64,000 nt of DNA from Ensifer oleiphilus (GTDB lineage Bacteria > Pseudomonadota > Alphaproteobacteria > Rhizobiales > Rhizobiaceae). The notes under the pieces are model-generated. The model did no database searches and was not told where the DNA came from. It was given only the letters and a program-made list of their open reading frames with translations. Positions within the stretch are counted from its first letter, which is position 1; each line of letters starts with the position of its first letter. Both the position numbers and the translations under genes were made by a program. The stretch is from positions 310,001 to 374,000 of the forward strand of contig NZ_JABWDU010000001.1 in the NCBI RefSeq assembly GCF_013371465.1, in the 5' to 3' direction. This document shows, in pieces, positions 32,526-41,516 of the stretch.

Positions 32526-32692
32526 ACGGTAACCGGTCATCGACCGGTGGCGTCCAATGTGTGCATCAAATTCGACGCCTGGTGCTGCAAAGGGGACAAG
32601 CAGCTACTTTTTTGGAACACTGCCGGCAACTGATTCGGTTGTTCTTCCCGCGCAGCGTCCGTGTTCTGCGGCCTGCGCCAACAGGAGGCTGC

Positions 32693-34288
32693 ATGGAAAG
32701 ACTGGCTGGCAGGATCATGCTTCTGTCGGGCGCGCCCCGGCTATTTCTGGCCTTTGTCGCGGGGCTCCTGGCTGTTCTGACACAACCGCCGTTCGGCATC
32801 TTTGCGGCCGCCTTCCTCTCCTTTCCGATCCTGGTCTGGCTGCTCGACGGAGCGACCGGTCACCCGGATGGCGGGTTGATCCGCCGGCTCTGGCCGGCGG
32901 TGTCCATCGGCTGGGCCTTCGGCTTCGGTTACTTCCTCGGAGGGCTCTGGTGGCTTGGGAACGTGCTGCTGGTGGAGGCGGACAGCTTCGCCTGGGCGCT
33001 GCCGCTCGCGGTCGTCGGGCTTCCGGCCTGCCTTGCCGTGTTCTACGCACTCGCAACCCTGATTGCCCGCATCCTGTGGTCGGATGGCGTGGGGAGGATC
33101 GCGGCATTGGCATTGGGCTTCGGTCTTGCCGAATGGTTGCGCTCCTTCATCTTCACCGGGTTTCCCTGGAACGCTATCGGCTATGCGGCGATGCCGATGC
33201 CGGTAATGATGCAGTCGGCCAGCGTCGTCAGCCTCGCGACCATCAACATGCTGGCGGTATTCGTCTTCGCGGCCCCGGCCCTTGCCGGGACGGGCAAGGG
33301 CGGCTGGATTGGTCTCAGCCTTGCCGTCGCGCTCTGTGCCGCACATATCGGCTTCGGATTTTATCGGCTTGCGCTGCCGGCGCCGGCCGGACCGGATCAG
33401 CCGTTGGCCGTTCGCCTCGTCCAGCCGGTGATCGATCAGGCCAAGAAGCTCGATGACAACGAGCGCGGCGCGATCTTCGAGGAACATCTCGCCTTGACCG
33501 CAGTACCCGCCGAAGGCGGCGCCAGGAAGCCCGACATCGTCGTCTGGCCGGAAACCTCGATCCCTTTCGTCCTCACAGACAGCCCCGATGCGCTCGCGCG
33601 CATTGCCGAAGTCCTCGACGACGAGCAGATCCTCATTGCCGGCGCGGTGCGCGCGGAAGATGCAGGAGCCGGCCTGCCGCCGCGCTATTACAATTCGATC
33701 TACGTCATCGACGGGCGTGGCCAGATCATCGGCGCCGCCGACAAGGTGCATCTTGTTCCCTTTGGTGAATACCTTCCGTTCGAAGATCTGCTGATGTCCT
33801 GGGGCTTGAGTTCGGTGGCTGCCGCCATGCCGGGCGGCTTCTCGGCCGCCAAGACTCGCTCCCTGTTGACCTTGCCGGGTGGTCGCACCTTTTACCCGCT
33901 CATCTGCTACGAGGCGATCTTCCCCGGCGAGATCGGCACGGACGCACGCGGCGTCGACGCACTGCTCAACATCACCAATGATGCGTGGTTCGGCGACACG
34001 CCAGGCCCGCGCCAGCACTTCCATCAGGCGCAGTTGCGTGCAGTGGAAACGGGAGTACCCCTTATCCGTGCAGCCAATAATGGTATATCAGCGATTGTTG
34101 ATGCACGTGGGGTTTTAGTGGTAGGATTAGCGTACAATTATAGGGGAGTGGTCGACACAATTCTGCCGGGAAGGCTTCCTACGCCCACGAATGAGGTCAT
34201 ACGTAGCCGAATTTTCGGGTTGTGCGCAATCTTCCTCCTGCTGGTTGCAGTCTTCTCGCGTGTTAGTTTTAATATTAGGAAGAATTGA
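32693..34288 (+). CDS. lnt: Apolipoprotein N-acyltransferase
   Basis: A 531-residue inner-membrane enzyme that adds the third acyl chain to lipoproteins. About six to eight transmembrane segments (within about 15-225) are followed by a periplasmic nitrilase-like domain (about 235-500) with the catalytic triad Glu287 (WPETSIPF), Lys351 (ADKVHLVPFGEY) and Cys405 (LICYEAIFPGE), and a final membrane helix. The ATG at 32693 follows AGGAGG; the frame is open from 32561 without support. The last 70 or so codons use many codons rare in this genome (TTA, ATA, AGG, GGA), and the stop overlaps a promoter for the next gene. Confidence 0.94.
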   Translation: MERLAGRIMLLSGAPRLFLAFVAGLLAVLTQPPFGIFAAAFLSFPILVWLLDGATGHPDGGLIRRLWPAVSIGWAFGFGYFLGGLWWLGNVLLVEADSFAWALPLAVVGLPACLAVFYALATLIARILWSDGVGRIAALALGFGLAEWLRSFIFTGFPWNAIGYAAMPMPVMMQSASVVSLATINMLAVFVFAAPALAGTGKGGWIGLSLAVALCAAHIGFGFYRLALPAPAGPDQPLAVRLVQPVIDQAKKLDDNERGAIFEEHLALTAVPAEGGARKPDIVVWPETSIPFVLTDSPDALARIAEVLDDEQILIAGAVRAEDAGAGLPPRYYNSIYVIDGRGQIIGAADKVHLVPFGEYLPFEDLLMSWGLSSVAAAMPGGFSAAKTRSLLTLPGGRTFYPLICYEAIFPGEIGTDARGVDALLNITNDAWFGDTPGPRQHFHQAQLRAVETGVPLIRAANNGISAIVDARGVLVVGLAYNYRGVVDTILPGRLPTPTNEVIRSRIFGLCAIFLLLVAVFSRVSFNIRKN

Positions 34289-34313
34289 CCTAAAACCCCT
34301 AAAATTGCATAGT
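34285..34313 (+). promoter_or_regulatory. Promoter of the XRE regulator, overlapping the lnt stop
   Basis: TTGACC (34285-34290) and CATAGT (34308-34313) are separated by 17 bases and fit a housekeeping promoter. The lnt stop codon TGA is inside the -35 hexamer. A direct repeat CCTAAAA occurs at 34289-34295 and 34298-34304, nine bases apart, within the spacer, and is a possible operator, perhaps autoregulatory. The leader to the ATG at 34437 is about 115 bases. Confidence 0.5.
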
Positions 34314-34436
34314 GGTCCGCACCATCGGTTTCTGCTGTGGCGACTCTTTTGTCTTCACCGTTGCGGTTGCAGCGGTGGGCGGTGTCCCCCTGTCAGTCCG
34401 TGGATGATTGAAAACAGCGTGTTTAGGAACGCAGAT

Positions 34437-34853
34437 ATGATGGAAAACAAGAAGAAGCCGAACCCGATCGACATTCACGTCGGTAGCCGGATTCGTCTTC
34501 GCCGCACGATGCTTGGCATGAGCCAGGAAAAGCTGGGCGAAAGCCTGGGCATCACGTTTCAGCAGATCCAGAAGTATGAAAAAGGCACGAACCGCGTTGG
34601 TGCCAGCCGGTTGCAGAACATTTCCGGCATCCTGAATGTCCCTGTTTCCTTCTTCTTCGAAGACGCTCCCGGTGAAAACACCAGCGCTTCCGGCCTGGCC
34701 GAAGCCTCGAGCTCGAACTACGTCGTCGACTTCCTCTCCTCCTCGGAAGGGCTTCAGCTCAATCGTGCTTTCGTCAAGATCACCGATCCCAAGGTGCGTC
34801 GCAAGCTCGTCGATCTCGTCAAGGCGCTGGCTGCGGAAGCAGAGAGCGAATAG
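34437..34853 (+). CDS. praR: XRE (Cro/CI) family transcriptional regulator, PraR-like
   Basis: A 138-residue regulator with a helix-turn-helix domain at about 14-72 (VGSRIRLRRTMLGMSQEKLG, then ITFQQIQKYEKGTNRVGASR) and a C-terminal alpha-helical part (about 95-138). The sequence resembles the PraR group known in Rhizobium leguminosarum and Azorhizobium, where it represses attachment, quorum-sensing or R-body genes. Naming rests on memory of that sequence, so treat it as likely, not certain. The first ATG (34437) is next to a second in frame. It has its own promoter and a terminator before metK. Confidence 0.75.
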   Translation: MMENKKKPNPIDIHVGSRIRLRRTMLGMSQEKLGESLGITFQQIQKYEKGTNRVGASRLQNISGILNVPVSFFFEDAPGENTSASGLAEASSSNYVVDFLSSSEGLQLNRAFVKITDPKVRRKLVDLVKALAAEAESE

Positions 34854-34880
34854 TCCCAAAACCCATCGGAATTGGAAAAC

Positions 34881-34906
34881 AAAGCGGCCATTGGTGCCGC
34901 TTTTTT
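34881..34906 (+). terminator. Intrinsic terminator after the XRE regulator
   Basis: AAAGCGGC (34881-34888) and GCCGCTTT (34896-34903) form an 8-bp stem with a 7-base loop, followed by a T-run to 34906. It begins 27 bases after the stop of the regulator, so metK is transcribed separately from its AT-rich upstream region (34955-34980). Confidence 0.8.
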
Positions 34907-35050
34907 CTTGCCCGCCGTTTCCCTCTGATATTCGAAGTGATTGGCGCCGTTGTTGATATAAAGATATATTTATGTCGTTGTTCGCTTGTTTTTCGGGCGC
35001 AAAACCACTAACACGATGCCAGCGCTTATCTTCTTGAGGGGAATTCCCGC

Positions 35051-36289
35051 ATGCGTTCAAACTACCTGTTCACGAGTGAATCCGTGGCCGAGGGCCATCC
35101 GGACAAAGTATGTGACCGTATCTCCGACGAGATCGTCGATCTGGTCTACCGTGAAGCTGCCAAGACCGGTGTCGATCCCTGGGGCGTACGCATTGCCTGC
35201 GAAACGCTGGCGACGACGAACCGCGTCGTGATCGCCGGCGAAGTCCGTCTGCCGCCGAGCCTTCTGAAGAAGGACAAGAACGGCAACGACGTCATCAACC
35301 CCTCGAAGTTCAAGTCCGCCGCGCGCAAGGCGATCCGCGACATCGGCTACGAGCAGGACGGTTTCCACTGGAAGACGGCGAAGATCGACGTTCTCCTCCA
35401 CTTCCAGTCCGCACATATTGCTCAAGGCGTCGACAACGCGTCTGACAAGCAGGGCGAAGAAGGTGCAGGCGACCAGGGCATCATGTTCGGTTACGCCTGC
35501 CGCGAAACCTCTGAGCTGATGCCGGCGCCGCTCTATTATTCGCACCGCATCCTGCATCTGCTCGCTGCGGCCCGCAAGAAGGGCGACGGTGAAGTCGCCA
35601 AGCTTGGTCCTGATGCCAAGAGCCAGGTTACCGTCCGCTACGTCGACGGCAAGCCGGCGGAAGTCGTCTCGATCGTTCTGTCCACCCAGCATCTCGACGA
35701 GAGCTGGGATTCGGCCAAGGTTCGTGCGGTTGTCGAGCCCTATATCCGCGAAGCGCTCGACGATCTGAAGATCGCCGCCGATTGCACCTGGTACATCAAC
35801 CCGACCGGCAAGTTCGTCATCGGCGGCCCGGATGGTGACGCCGGCTTGACCGGCCGCAAGATCATCGTCGACACCTACGGTGGTGCCGCTCCGCACGGCG
35901 GCGGCGCCTTCTCGGGCAAGGACACGACCAAGGTCGACCGTTCGGCTGCCTATGCAGCGCGCTACCTTGCCAAGAACGTCGTTGCTGCCGGTCTTTCCGA
36001 CCGTTGCACGATCCAGCTGTCCTACGCCATCGGCGTTGCTCAGCCGCTCTCGGTCTATGTCGACCTGCACGGCACCGGCAAGGTCTCCGAGGACCAGGTG
36101 GAAGATGCGATCCGCAAGACGATGGACCTGTCGCCGACCGGCATCCGTCGCCACCTCGACCTCAACAAGCCGATCTACGCCAAGACCGCAGCCTATGGCC
36201 ACTTTGGCCGCAAGGCCGGCCGTGACGGCTCGTTCTCCTGGGAGAAGCTTGATCTGGTCAAGCCGCTCAAGGAAGCCATCGGGGCTTGA
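35051..36289 (+). CDS. metK: S-adenosylmethionine synthase
   Basis: A 412-residue enzyme making SAM from methionine and ATP. The N-terminal signature is [20 protein letters not shown], the ATP-loop motif is [12 protein letters not shown] and the GGGAFSGKD motif follows in the C-terminal part. The ATG at 35051 follows a GAGGGGAATT site. The leader shows no SAM riboswitch I could recognise. metK feeds the methyltransferases and MiaB encoded around it, and trmB follows. Confidence 0.97.
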   Translation: MRSNYLFTSESVAEGHPDKVCDRISDEIVDLVYREAAKTGVDPWGVRIACETLATTNRVVIAGEVRLPPSLLKKDKNGNDVINPSKFKSAARKAIRDIGYEQDGFHWKTAKIDVLLHFQSAHIAQGVDNASDKQGEEGAGDQGIMFGYACRETSELMPAPLYYSHRILHLLAAARKKGDGEVAKLGPDAKSQVTVRYVDGKPAEVVSIVLSTQHLDESWDSAKVRAVVEPYIREALDDLKIAADCTWYINPTGKFVIGGPDGDAGLTGRKIIVDTYGGAAPHGGGAFSGKDTTKVDRSAAYAARYLAKNVVAAGLSDRCTIQLSYAIGVAQPLSVYVDLHGTGKVSEDQVEDAIRKTMDLSPTGIRRHLDLNKPIYAKTAAYGHFGRKAGRDGSFSWEKLDLVKPLKEAIGA

Positions 36290-36302
36290 CGCTTCGACAT
36301 TT

Positions 36303-36368
36303 GCCGGACACAGAACGTCCGGCCGCTAAAGCTGAAAGGCGGATGCCCCCGAAAGGGGTGTCCGCCTT
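36303..36368 (+). other. Two stem-loops between metK and trmB
   Basis: GCCGGAC/GTCCGGC arms (36303-36309, 36317-36323) form a first hairpin. A longer stem follows: AAGGCGGATGCCCC (36336-36349) pairs with the strand ending GGGGTGTCCGCCTT (36355-36368) over 14 positions with two G-U pairs. There is no T-run, so weak termination or mRNA processing between metK and trmB is more likely than a strong stop. The second stem ends 21 bases before the trmB ATG. Confidence 0.5.
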
Positions 36369-36389
36369 ACTCGTTGAAGGAAGTTTGTC

Positions 36390-37124
36390 ATGACTGAACC
36401 GCGCCGCAGCCGCGCAACGGAAGCCTTCTTCGGACGCCGCAAGGGCAAGCCCTTGCGCGAGCGCCAGGCGGCCCATCTCGAAACGATCCTGCCGAGGTTG
36501 AAGCTCGATCTCGGTGCGGCCGCGCCGCGGGACATGAAGTCGCTCTTTCCCGAGCCGATCGATCGCATTCGGCTGGAGATCGGCTTCGGCGGCGGCGAGC
36601 ATCTGATCCACCGCGCGGCCGAAGATCCCTCGACCGGTTTCATCGGTGTCGAGCCTTTCGTCAATTCCATGGCGAAGTTGATCGGGCAGATCGAGGAGAA
36701 GGGTGTCTCCAACATTCGTCTCTACAATGATGACGCTACGCAGGTGCTGGACTGGATGCCGGCGGCCTGTGTCGATCAGATCGACCTGCTCTATCCGGAT
36801 CCATGGCCAAAGCGCAAACACTGGAAGCGGCGCTTCGTCTCAGCCGTCAATCTCGACCGCTTCGCCCGCGTGCTGAAGCCTGGCGGTCATTTCTGCTTTG
36901 CGTCCGATATCGATACCTACGTCAACTGGACGCTGCTGCATTGCCGCGACCACGCCGCCTTCGAATGGACGGCCGAAGAGGCGTCGGACTGGTTGACGCC
37001 GTTCGACGGCTGGCCGAGCACGCGCTACGAGGCCAAGGCACGCAGGGAAGGGCGGAGTTCCGCCTATCTGACGTTCCGCCGCGTTTCAGCGACGGTCCAC
37101 CTCACAAATTATGCAGTAACCTGA
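36390..37124 (+). CDS. trmB: tRNA (guanine-N7-)-methyltransferase
   Basis: A 244-residue class I methyltransferase making m7G46 in tRNAs. Motif I is [15 protein letters not shown], and the family motif [15 protein letters not shown] is complete, with the catalytic Asp in it. A basic N-terminal stretch (about 1-35, [20 protein letters not shown]) probably binds tRNA. It follows metK by 100 bases that hold two stem-loops. Confidence 0.95.
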   Translation: MTEPRRSRATEAFFGRRKGKPLRERQAAHLETILPRLKLDLGAAAPRDMKSLFPEPIDRIRLEIGFGGGEHLIHRAAEDPSTGFIGVEPFVNSMAKLIGQIEEKGVSNIRLYNDDATQVLDWMPAACVDQIDLLYPDPWPKRKHWKRRFVSAVNLDRFARVLKPGGHFCFASDIDTYVNWTLLHCRDHAAFEWTAEEASDWLTPFDGWPSTRYEAKARREGRSSAYLTFRRVSATVHLTNYAVT

Positions 37125-37130
37125 AAGCGT

Positions 37131-37164
37131 CTGGTGCGCGTCAGATCTGACGCGCGGCGCTTTT
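37131..37164 (+). terminator. Palindromic terminator after trmB
   Basis: A perfect 20-base palindrome (GCGCGTCAGA paired with TCTGACGCGC, 37136-37155) is followed by GGCGC and TTTT (37161-37164), just after the trmB stop. It lies between convergent genes (trmB and the DUF1150 gene) and may act on both strands. Confidence 0.6.
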
Positions 37165-37199
37165 GCATTCCCGTGGCGAAGGGTCGCCGCGGTCGACGG

Positions 37200-37457
37200 T
37201 CAGTGCAGGCTGACAGTCCGCAGTTCGTCCTCAGCCGCCTTGTAGAAGGTGCTGGAGCGATTGTCGGTCAGAAGGATCGGCGTGCCGTCCGCACCGAACA
37301 GGGCCCACAGATCGATGCCCGGTCCCATTTCCGGCGCTTCCGGGAAGCAACGGGAAACCTCTTCCGATCGCATCTTTCTGATATAGCCGACTTCGCCCTC
37401 GCCGAGATGTGCGAGGTCGTTCATGGACAATGACGAGGTGATGGCTTTCAGTCCCAT
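37200..37457 (-). CDS. DUF1150 family protein
   Basis: An 85-residue protein of the DUF1150 family (MNDLAHLGEGEVGYIRKMRS, and the end block DGTPILLTDNRSSTFYKAAE). Function is unknown. In alphaproteobacteria it is usually encoded directly after a small heat-shock protein, as here, 47 bases downstream of hsp20, so it is probably co-induced by heat. No signal peptide or membrane segment is present. Confidence 0.85.
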   Translation of the reverse strand: MGLKAITSSLSMNDLAHLGEGEVGYIRKMRSEEVSRCFPEAPEMGPGIDLWALFGADGTPILLTDNRSSTFYKAAEDELRTVSLH

Positions 37458-37504
37458 GGTGGTACTCCGTGGTCGCCGGCCAGGGGAAAATCCCGCCGGT
37501 TATC

Positions 37505-37936
37505 CTACTCTGGGACTGAAATGTTAATTTTCTTTACCATACGCACCGGTTCCGGACGAACGAGATCGACCGAAAGCAGGCCGTTACGCAATTCGGCCCC
37601 GAGGACCTTCATGCCGTCGGCGAGCACAAATGTGCGCTGGAACTGCCGGGCGGCAATGCCGCGATGCAGGTATTCGCGATCACCGGTGTCGACCTGGCGG
37701 CCACGAATGACGAGCTGGTTCTCCTCGGTCGTAACATCGAGATCGTCTTCGGAGAAACCGGCGACTGCAAGGGTAATGCGCAAACGCTCCGGTGCGTCGA
37801 CCGAATCGTCGCCGCGAATGCGTTCGATATTGTAGGGGGGGTACCCGTCATTTCCCTTGGCGATACGCTCGAGGGTTTTTTCCATCGTGTCGAAACCCAG
37901 CAGCAGTGGGCTCGTGAAAGGCGTAATTCGGCTCAT
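37505..37936 (-). CDS. Hsp20 (small heat-shock, alpha-crystallin) family protein
   Basis: A 143-residue ATP-independent chaperone of the IbpA type. It begins MSRITPFTSPLLLGFDTMEK; the alpha-crystallin domain (about 35-125) contains LRITLAVAGFSEDDLDVTTE and ends with the ELRNGLLSVDLVRPEP block (A-x-x-x-n-G-v-L). The C-terminal KINISVPE resembles the I-x-I/V oligomerisation motif. The ATG at 37936 is chosen; an in-frame TTG lies two codons upstream. Upstream lie an RpoH-like promoter and a leader that can pair with the Shine-Dalgarno sequence, so heat induction at two levels is plausible. Confidence 0.92.
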   Translation of the reverse strand: MSRITPFTSPLLLGFDTMEKTLERIAKGNDGYPPYNIERIRGDDSVDAPERLRITLAVAGFSEDDLDVTTEENQLVIRGRQVDTGDREYLHRGIAARQFQRTFVLADGMKVLGAELRNGLLSVDLVRPEPVRMVKKINISVPE

Positions 37937-37940
37937 TCCC

Positions 37941-37977
37941 AAGTCCTTGTAAGATCAAGCGACCATTAACCGGACCT
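37941..37977 (-). promoter_or_regulatory. Leader hairpin covering the hsp20 ribosome binding site
   Basis: In the minus-strand transcript AGGTCC (plus-strand complement at 37972-37977) can pair with GGACTT (complement at 37941-37946), allowing one G-U. The GGAC of this arm is part of the AAGGAC ribosome binding site of hsp20. Rhizobial hsp20 genes often carry ROSE RNA thermometers. I do not see the full ROSE consensus, so this is a simpler candidate. Confidence 0.35.
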
Positions 37978-37999
37978 GCCAAGCAGCATCCTTCCCTTA

Positions 38000-38028
38000 A
38001 TATGGTAGCTGTGCGCAATGAGCGCAAG
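38000..38028 (-). promoter_or_regulatory. RpoH (sigma-32)-type promoter of hsp20
   Basis: On the minus strand CTTGCG (38023-38028) and CCATAT (38000-38005) are separated by exactly 17 bases and match the alphaproteobacterial RpoH consensus (CTTGAA-N17-CCATAT) well. It is some 64 bases upstream of the hsp20 start and overlaps the leader of the divergent nucleoside hydrolase gene. Confidence 0.65.
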
Positions 38029-38094
38029 CCGCTTGCCTCCGGCGTGCACGCAAATCATAGTCCGCCAGCGAGAATCCCAAGGAGGAACACAAGC

Positions 38095-39039
38095 GTGCCT
38101 GCGCCGAGAAAAATAATCATAGACACTGATCCCGGGCAGGACGATGCCGCCGCCATCATGCTCGCTTTCGGGAGTCCGGAAGAGATCGACCTCCTGGGAA
38201 TCACGACCGTTGCCGGCAATGTTCCCTTGGCAATGACGGCGCGCAATGCCCGCATCATCTGCGAATTGTGCAACAGGACGGACGTCAAGGTCTTCGCCGG
38301 CGCCGACCGGCCGATCGCCCGGCCGCTCGTCACTGCCGAGCACGTACACGGCAAGACCGGCCTCGACGGCCCTGATCTCGACGAGCCGACGATGGCGCTC
38401 GAAGCCCAGCATGGCGTCGACTTCATCATCGAGACGCTGCGGGCAGAGGCGGAAGGTACGGTGACGCTCTGCACGCTCGGACCGCTGACCAACGTCGCGC
38501 TTGCGCTGCAGAAGGCGCCTGACATCGCCCTGAGGGTGCGCGAACTTGTGATGATGGGCGGTGGTTTCTTCGAGGGAGGCAACATCACGCCGGCCGCCGA
38601 GTTCAACATCTATGTCGACCCGGAAGCGGCCGACGTCGTCTTCCGCTCGGGCATTCCGATCGTCATGATGCCGCTCGACGTCACCCATCGGGTGCTGACG
38701 CACAAGGCGCGCGTCGCAAAGATCCGCGAGATCGGCAGCGCGCCGGCAATCGCCATGGCTGAGATGCTGGAGTTCTTCGAGCGGTTCGACATCGAGAAAT
38801 ACGGCACCGACGGCGGCCCGCTGCACGACCCGACCGTCATCGCCTATCTCCTGCGGCCGGAGCTTTTCATCGGGCGCGACTGCAATGTCGAGATCGAGGT
38901 TCAGTCGCCGCTGACGACGGGCATGACCGTGGTCGACTGGTGGCAGGTGACGGGCCGCAAACACAATGCCAAGGTCATGCGCCACATCGACGATCAGGGT
39001 TTCTTCGATCTCCTGACGGAGCGGCTGGCGCGCATCTGA
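38095..39039 (+). CDS. Nucleoside hydrolase (IunH/Rih family)
   Basis: A 314-residue nucleosidase that splits ribonucleosides into base and ribose. The N-terminal IIIDTDPGQDDAAAIMLA holds the calcium-binding aspartates (DTDPGQDD), and the family pattern continues through TTVAGNV, GPLTNVAL and the PEAADVVF block; the final Ca/ribose motif is DGGPLHDP. The start is a GTG after a strong AAGGAGGAA site; the open frame extends to 38002 without support. Ribose released could be phosphorylated by the RbsK encoded 3 kb away. It ends with a strong terminator. Confidence 0.9.
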   Translation: MPAPRKIIIDTDPGQDDAAAIMLAFGSPEEIDLLGITTVAGNVPLAMTARNARIICELCNRTDVKVFAGADRPIARPLVTAEHVHGKTGLDGPDLDEPTMALEAQHGVDFIIETLRAEAEGTVTLCTLGPLTNVALALQKAPDIALRVRELVMMGGGFFEGGNITPAAEFNIYVDPEAADVVFRSGIPIVMMPLDVTHRVLTHKARVAKIREIGSAPAIAMAEMLEFFERFDIEKYGTDGGPLHDPTVIAYLLRPELFIGRDCNVEIEVQSPLTTGMTVVDWWQVTGRKHNAKVMRHIDDQGFFDLLTERLARI

Positions 39040-39066
39040 TCGTTGTATGCCAGGACCACAAATGAA

Positions 39067-39095
39067 AACGGCGCCCCGAGAGGCGCCGTTTTTTT
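39067..39095 (+). terminator. Bidirectional intrinsic terminator
   Basis: AACGGCGCC (39067-39075) and GGCGCCGTT (39082-39090) form a perfect 9-bp stem with a 6-base loop, followed by T to 39095. On the other strand the T-run is also present (TTTTC). It separates the convergent nucleoside hydrolase and chemoreceptor genes and probably stops both. Confidence 0.9.
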
Positions 39096-39113
39096 GTGTT
39101 TATGGACTGCCGA

Positions 39114-41516
39114 TCAGAACTCTTCCCAATTGTCCTGGGCGAGCGCGTTGGCGCCGGAGGTCTGCGTTAACGCGCGCTGGGTCGACGGCGTGTAGCTGGC
39201 GCGTGCTGCGCTCGAGGCCGGACGGGCGTCGCGGGCAGGGGCCGCGGCGGGAGCGGGGCGCTCCGCCGTGCGCATGCGCTCGGCCGTGCCGCGCAGCATC
39301 TCCGCCGAACTCGGCTGAGCCGTCGTTCCCGAACGCTGTGCGACGCGGAAGCGGGCGACCAGCGTGCTCAGCGCACGGGCTTCTTCGTTCAGCGCCATGC
39401 CGGCGGCGGTGGTTTCTTCCACCATCGCGGCGTTCTGCTGGGTCACCTGGTCCATCTGGTTGACGGCCGAGTTGATCTCCTTGAGGCCGACGGCCTGCTC
39501 GGAGGCCGAACTCGAGATCTGGCGGATGAGGCCGTTGATCTGCACCACCTGGTCGGCGATCTTTTCGAGGGCGCCACCGGCGCGACCGACGAGATCGACG
39601 CCTTCGCGCACCTGGCCGGCCGAGGTGTTGATCAGCGTCTTGATCTCCTTGGCGGCGTTGGCGGAGCGCTGAGCGAGTTCGCGGACTTCCTGGGCGACGA
39701 CGGCAAAGCCCTTGCCGGCATCGCCGGCGCGGGCTGCCTCAACGCCGGCGTTCAGCGCCAGCAGGTTGGTCTGGAAGGCGATTTCGTCGATGACGCCGAT
39801 GATGCGGCTGACTTCGTGCGACGACTGCTCGATGCCCTTCATCGCGGCAATCGCCTTCTGCACGACTTCACCCGACTGCCCGGCATCGCTGCTCGCCACA
39901 TCAACCGACTTGGCGGCGACCTTGGCGTTCTCGGCGCTGGCGTTGACCTGCGAAGTCAGCTCGTCGAGGGCTGCCGCCGTCTCTTCCAGGCTCGCTGCCT
40001 GCTGTTCGGTGCGGTGCGACAGGTCGTTGGCGGCACTGCTGATCTCGCTGGTGCCGTTGCCGATATTGACGACCGAGTGGTTGACGGTGCGGATCGTCTC
40101 TTCGAGGCTGTCCATCGTCGCGTTGAAGTCGCGCTTCAGCTGGGCATATTCACCGGGGAATTCGTCAGTGATGCGGAAGGCGAGATCGCCGGAGGACAGA
40201 TGCGACAGACCCTTGCCGAGGCGGGCGACGATGTCGCGCTGAAGCGCACTCGATGAGGCCCGCTCGGTCTCGGAACGGCTGCGCTCATGCTCTGCCTGCT
40301 CGCGTTCATGGCGGGCTTCGCCCTCGAGGCGTTTGGTGTCGGCCAGCTGGTGGCGGAAGCCTTCGAGCGCCTTTGCGACCTGACCCGTCTCGTCGGAGCG
40401 GTCCTGGCCGGTGATCGAATTGCCGTAGTCGCCGTTGCTTAGGTTGCGGACGTCCTTGACGAGGCCTGCCAGCGGCTTCTGAACGAAACCACGGACAGCG
40501 AAGTAAAGGCCGAGCAGCACCGCGCCGAGGACGACGAGGCCGCCGACGATCATCATGTAGGTCTGGTCGCGGACCGGAGCGTTGATCGCCGAGCGCGGTA
40601 CGTCGACGAGCACGATCCAGCTGGTGTTCACGCCGGATAGGGCAAAGGGATAGACGACGCGGTCGAACGGCTCGTTGCCGTCATAGGACAGGTTCTTGAT
40701 GACGCCCGACGTGCCGGAGGCCAGTGCTTTCTTGACGATCTCGTTGCCTTCGCCGTCATAGTCCTTGAGCAGCAGGTCCGGGATCGGCGCCACCAGCCAC
40801 TTGCCGGATTCAGAGAGCAGGTAGACGCGGCCGGTATCAAACGGCTTCAGCTTGGAAAGGCCGTCCGCCAGCGAAGCGAGCGAAATGTCGACACCGGAAA
40901 CGCCGACCAGCTTGCCATTAGACATGACCGGGTAGGCGATCGAGCTCATCGCGGTCGGGACATCGGTGTCCTGCGCGGTGTAGGGCGGTGTGATCGCGCC
41001 CTTGCCGCTCTTTGCGGCAAGGCTGTACCACTCCGCAGCGTAGTCGGCGCGGAAGGTCGAGAACTGGATCTCGTTGTTGCGGTTCTTCGACCAATAGGGT
41101 GCGAAGATGCCTTCTTCGTTGGCGCCCAGCTCCTTGTTGTTGGCGATTTCCTCCTTGCGGCCGTCGAAGGCCTTCGGCTCCTCGGCGAACCAGCTGCCAA
41201 AGGCAAAGGGGTTCTGCTCGAGGTTGGCCCTGAGGACGTTGATCACGCCAGCGCGTTCCATCGATTTTTCTGCGTGGCTGCGGCCAAGAATGCCGGCCAT
41301 CGAACGCGACGCGCTTGCGAGCTCGCCGATGCCGCCGGCGATATCGGAGGCAATGGCTTTTGCCTCGCCGCTTGCCTGATCGAGCACCAGCGTTTCGACG
41401 CGGTCCTGTGTCTGGGAGATGAGAACGAAGTTCGAGGCAAGCAACACGAGCGCAATCGTGCCGCCTGTCACCGCGATCAGCTTGGTCGCCAGCGATTTGG
41501 CTTGGAACTTGAACAT
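39114..41516 (-). CDS. Methyl-accepting chemotaxis protein with dCache-type sensor
   Basis: An 800-residue chemoreceptor. Transmembrane segments are at about 13-33 and 320-342. The periplasmic part (about 34-319) looks like a double Cache ligand domain ([20 protein letters not shown]). HAMP (about 343-395), a second HAMP-like or linker part and the signalling domain follow, with the hairpin tip [20 protein letters not shown]. The last five residues, NWEEF, match the CheR/CheB-tethering pentapeptide. By position it may match S. meliloti McpX, which senses betaines; that comes from memory of gene order and not from ligand residues. The ATG at 41516 follows GAGGA; the frame is open upstream to 41573. 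Confidence 0.9.
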   Translation of the reverse strand: MFKFQAKSLATKLIAVTGGTIALVLLASNFVLISQTQDRVETLVLDQASGEAKAIASDIAGGIGELASASRSMAGILGRSHAEKSMERAGVINVLRANLEQNPFAFGSWFAEEPKAFDGRKEEIANNKELGANEEGIFAPYWSKNRNNEIQFSTFRADYAAEWYSLAAKSGKGAITPPYTAQDTDVPTAMSSIAYPVMSNGKLVGVSGVDISLASLADGLSKLKPFDTGRVYLLSESGKWLVAPIPDLLLKDYDGEGNEIVKKALASGTSGVIKNLSYDGNEPFDRVVYPFALSGVNTSWIVLVDVPRSAINAPVRDQTYMMIVGGLVVLGAVLLGLYFAVRGFVQKPLAGLVKDVRNLSNGDYGNSITGQDRSDETGQVAKALEGFRHQLADTKRLEGEARHEREQAEHERSRSETERASSSALQRDIVARLGKGLSHLSSGDLAFRITDEFPGEYAQLKRDFNATMDSLEETIRTVNHSVVNIGNGTSEISSAANDLSHRTEQQAASLEETAAALDELTSQVNASAENAKVAAKSVDVASSDAGQSGEVVQKAIAAMKGIEQSSHEVSRIIGVIDEIAFQTNLLALNAGVEAARAGDAGKGFAVVAQEVRELAQRSANAAKEIKTLINTSAGQVREGVDLVGRAGGALEKIADQVVQINGLIRQISSSASEQAVGLKEINSAVNQMDQVTQQNAAMVEETTAAGMALNEEARALSTLVARFRVAQRSGTTAQPSSAEMLRGTAERMRTAERPAPAAAPARDARPASSAARASYTPSTQRALTQTSGANALAQDNWEEF

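Noticed and set aside
34854-35050. SAM riboswitch upstream of metK
   Set aside because: The leader has a terminator for the preceding gene and an AT-rich promoter region, but I could not find the SAM-II core or another known SAM-binding motif.
36303-36368. A tRNA-like or riboswitch structure between metK and trmB
   Set aside because: Two hairpins are present but they do not form a cloverleaf or a known riboswitch; they are listed as plain stem-loops.
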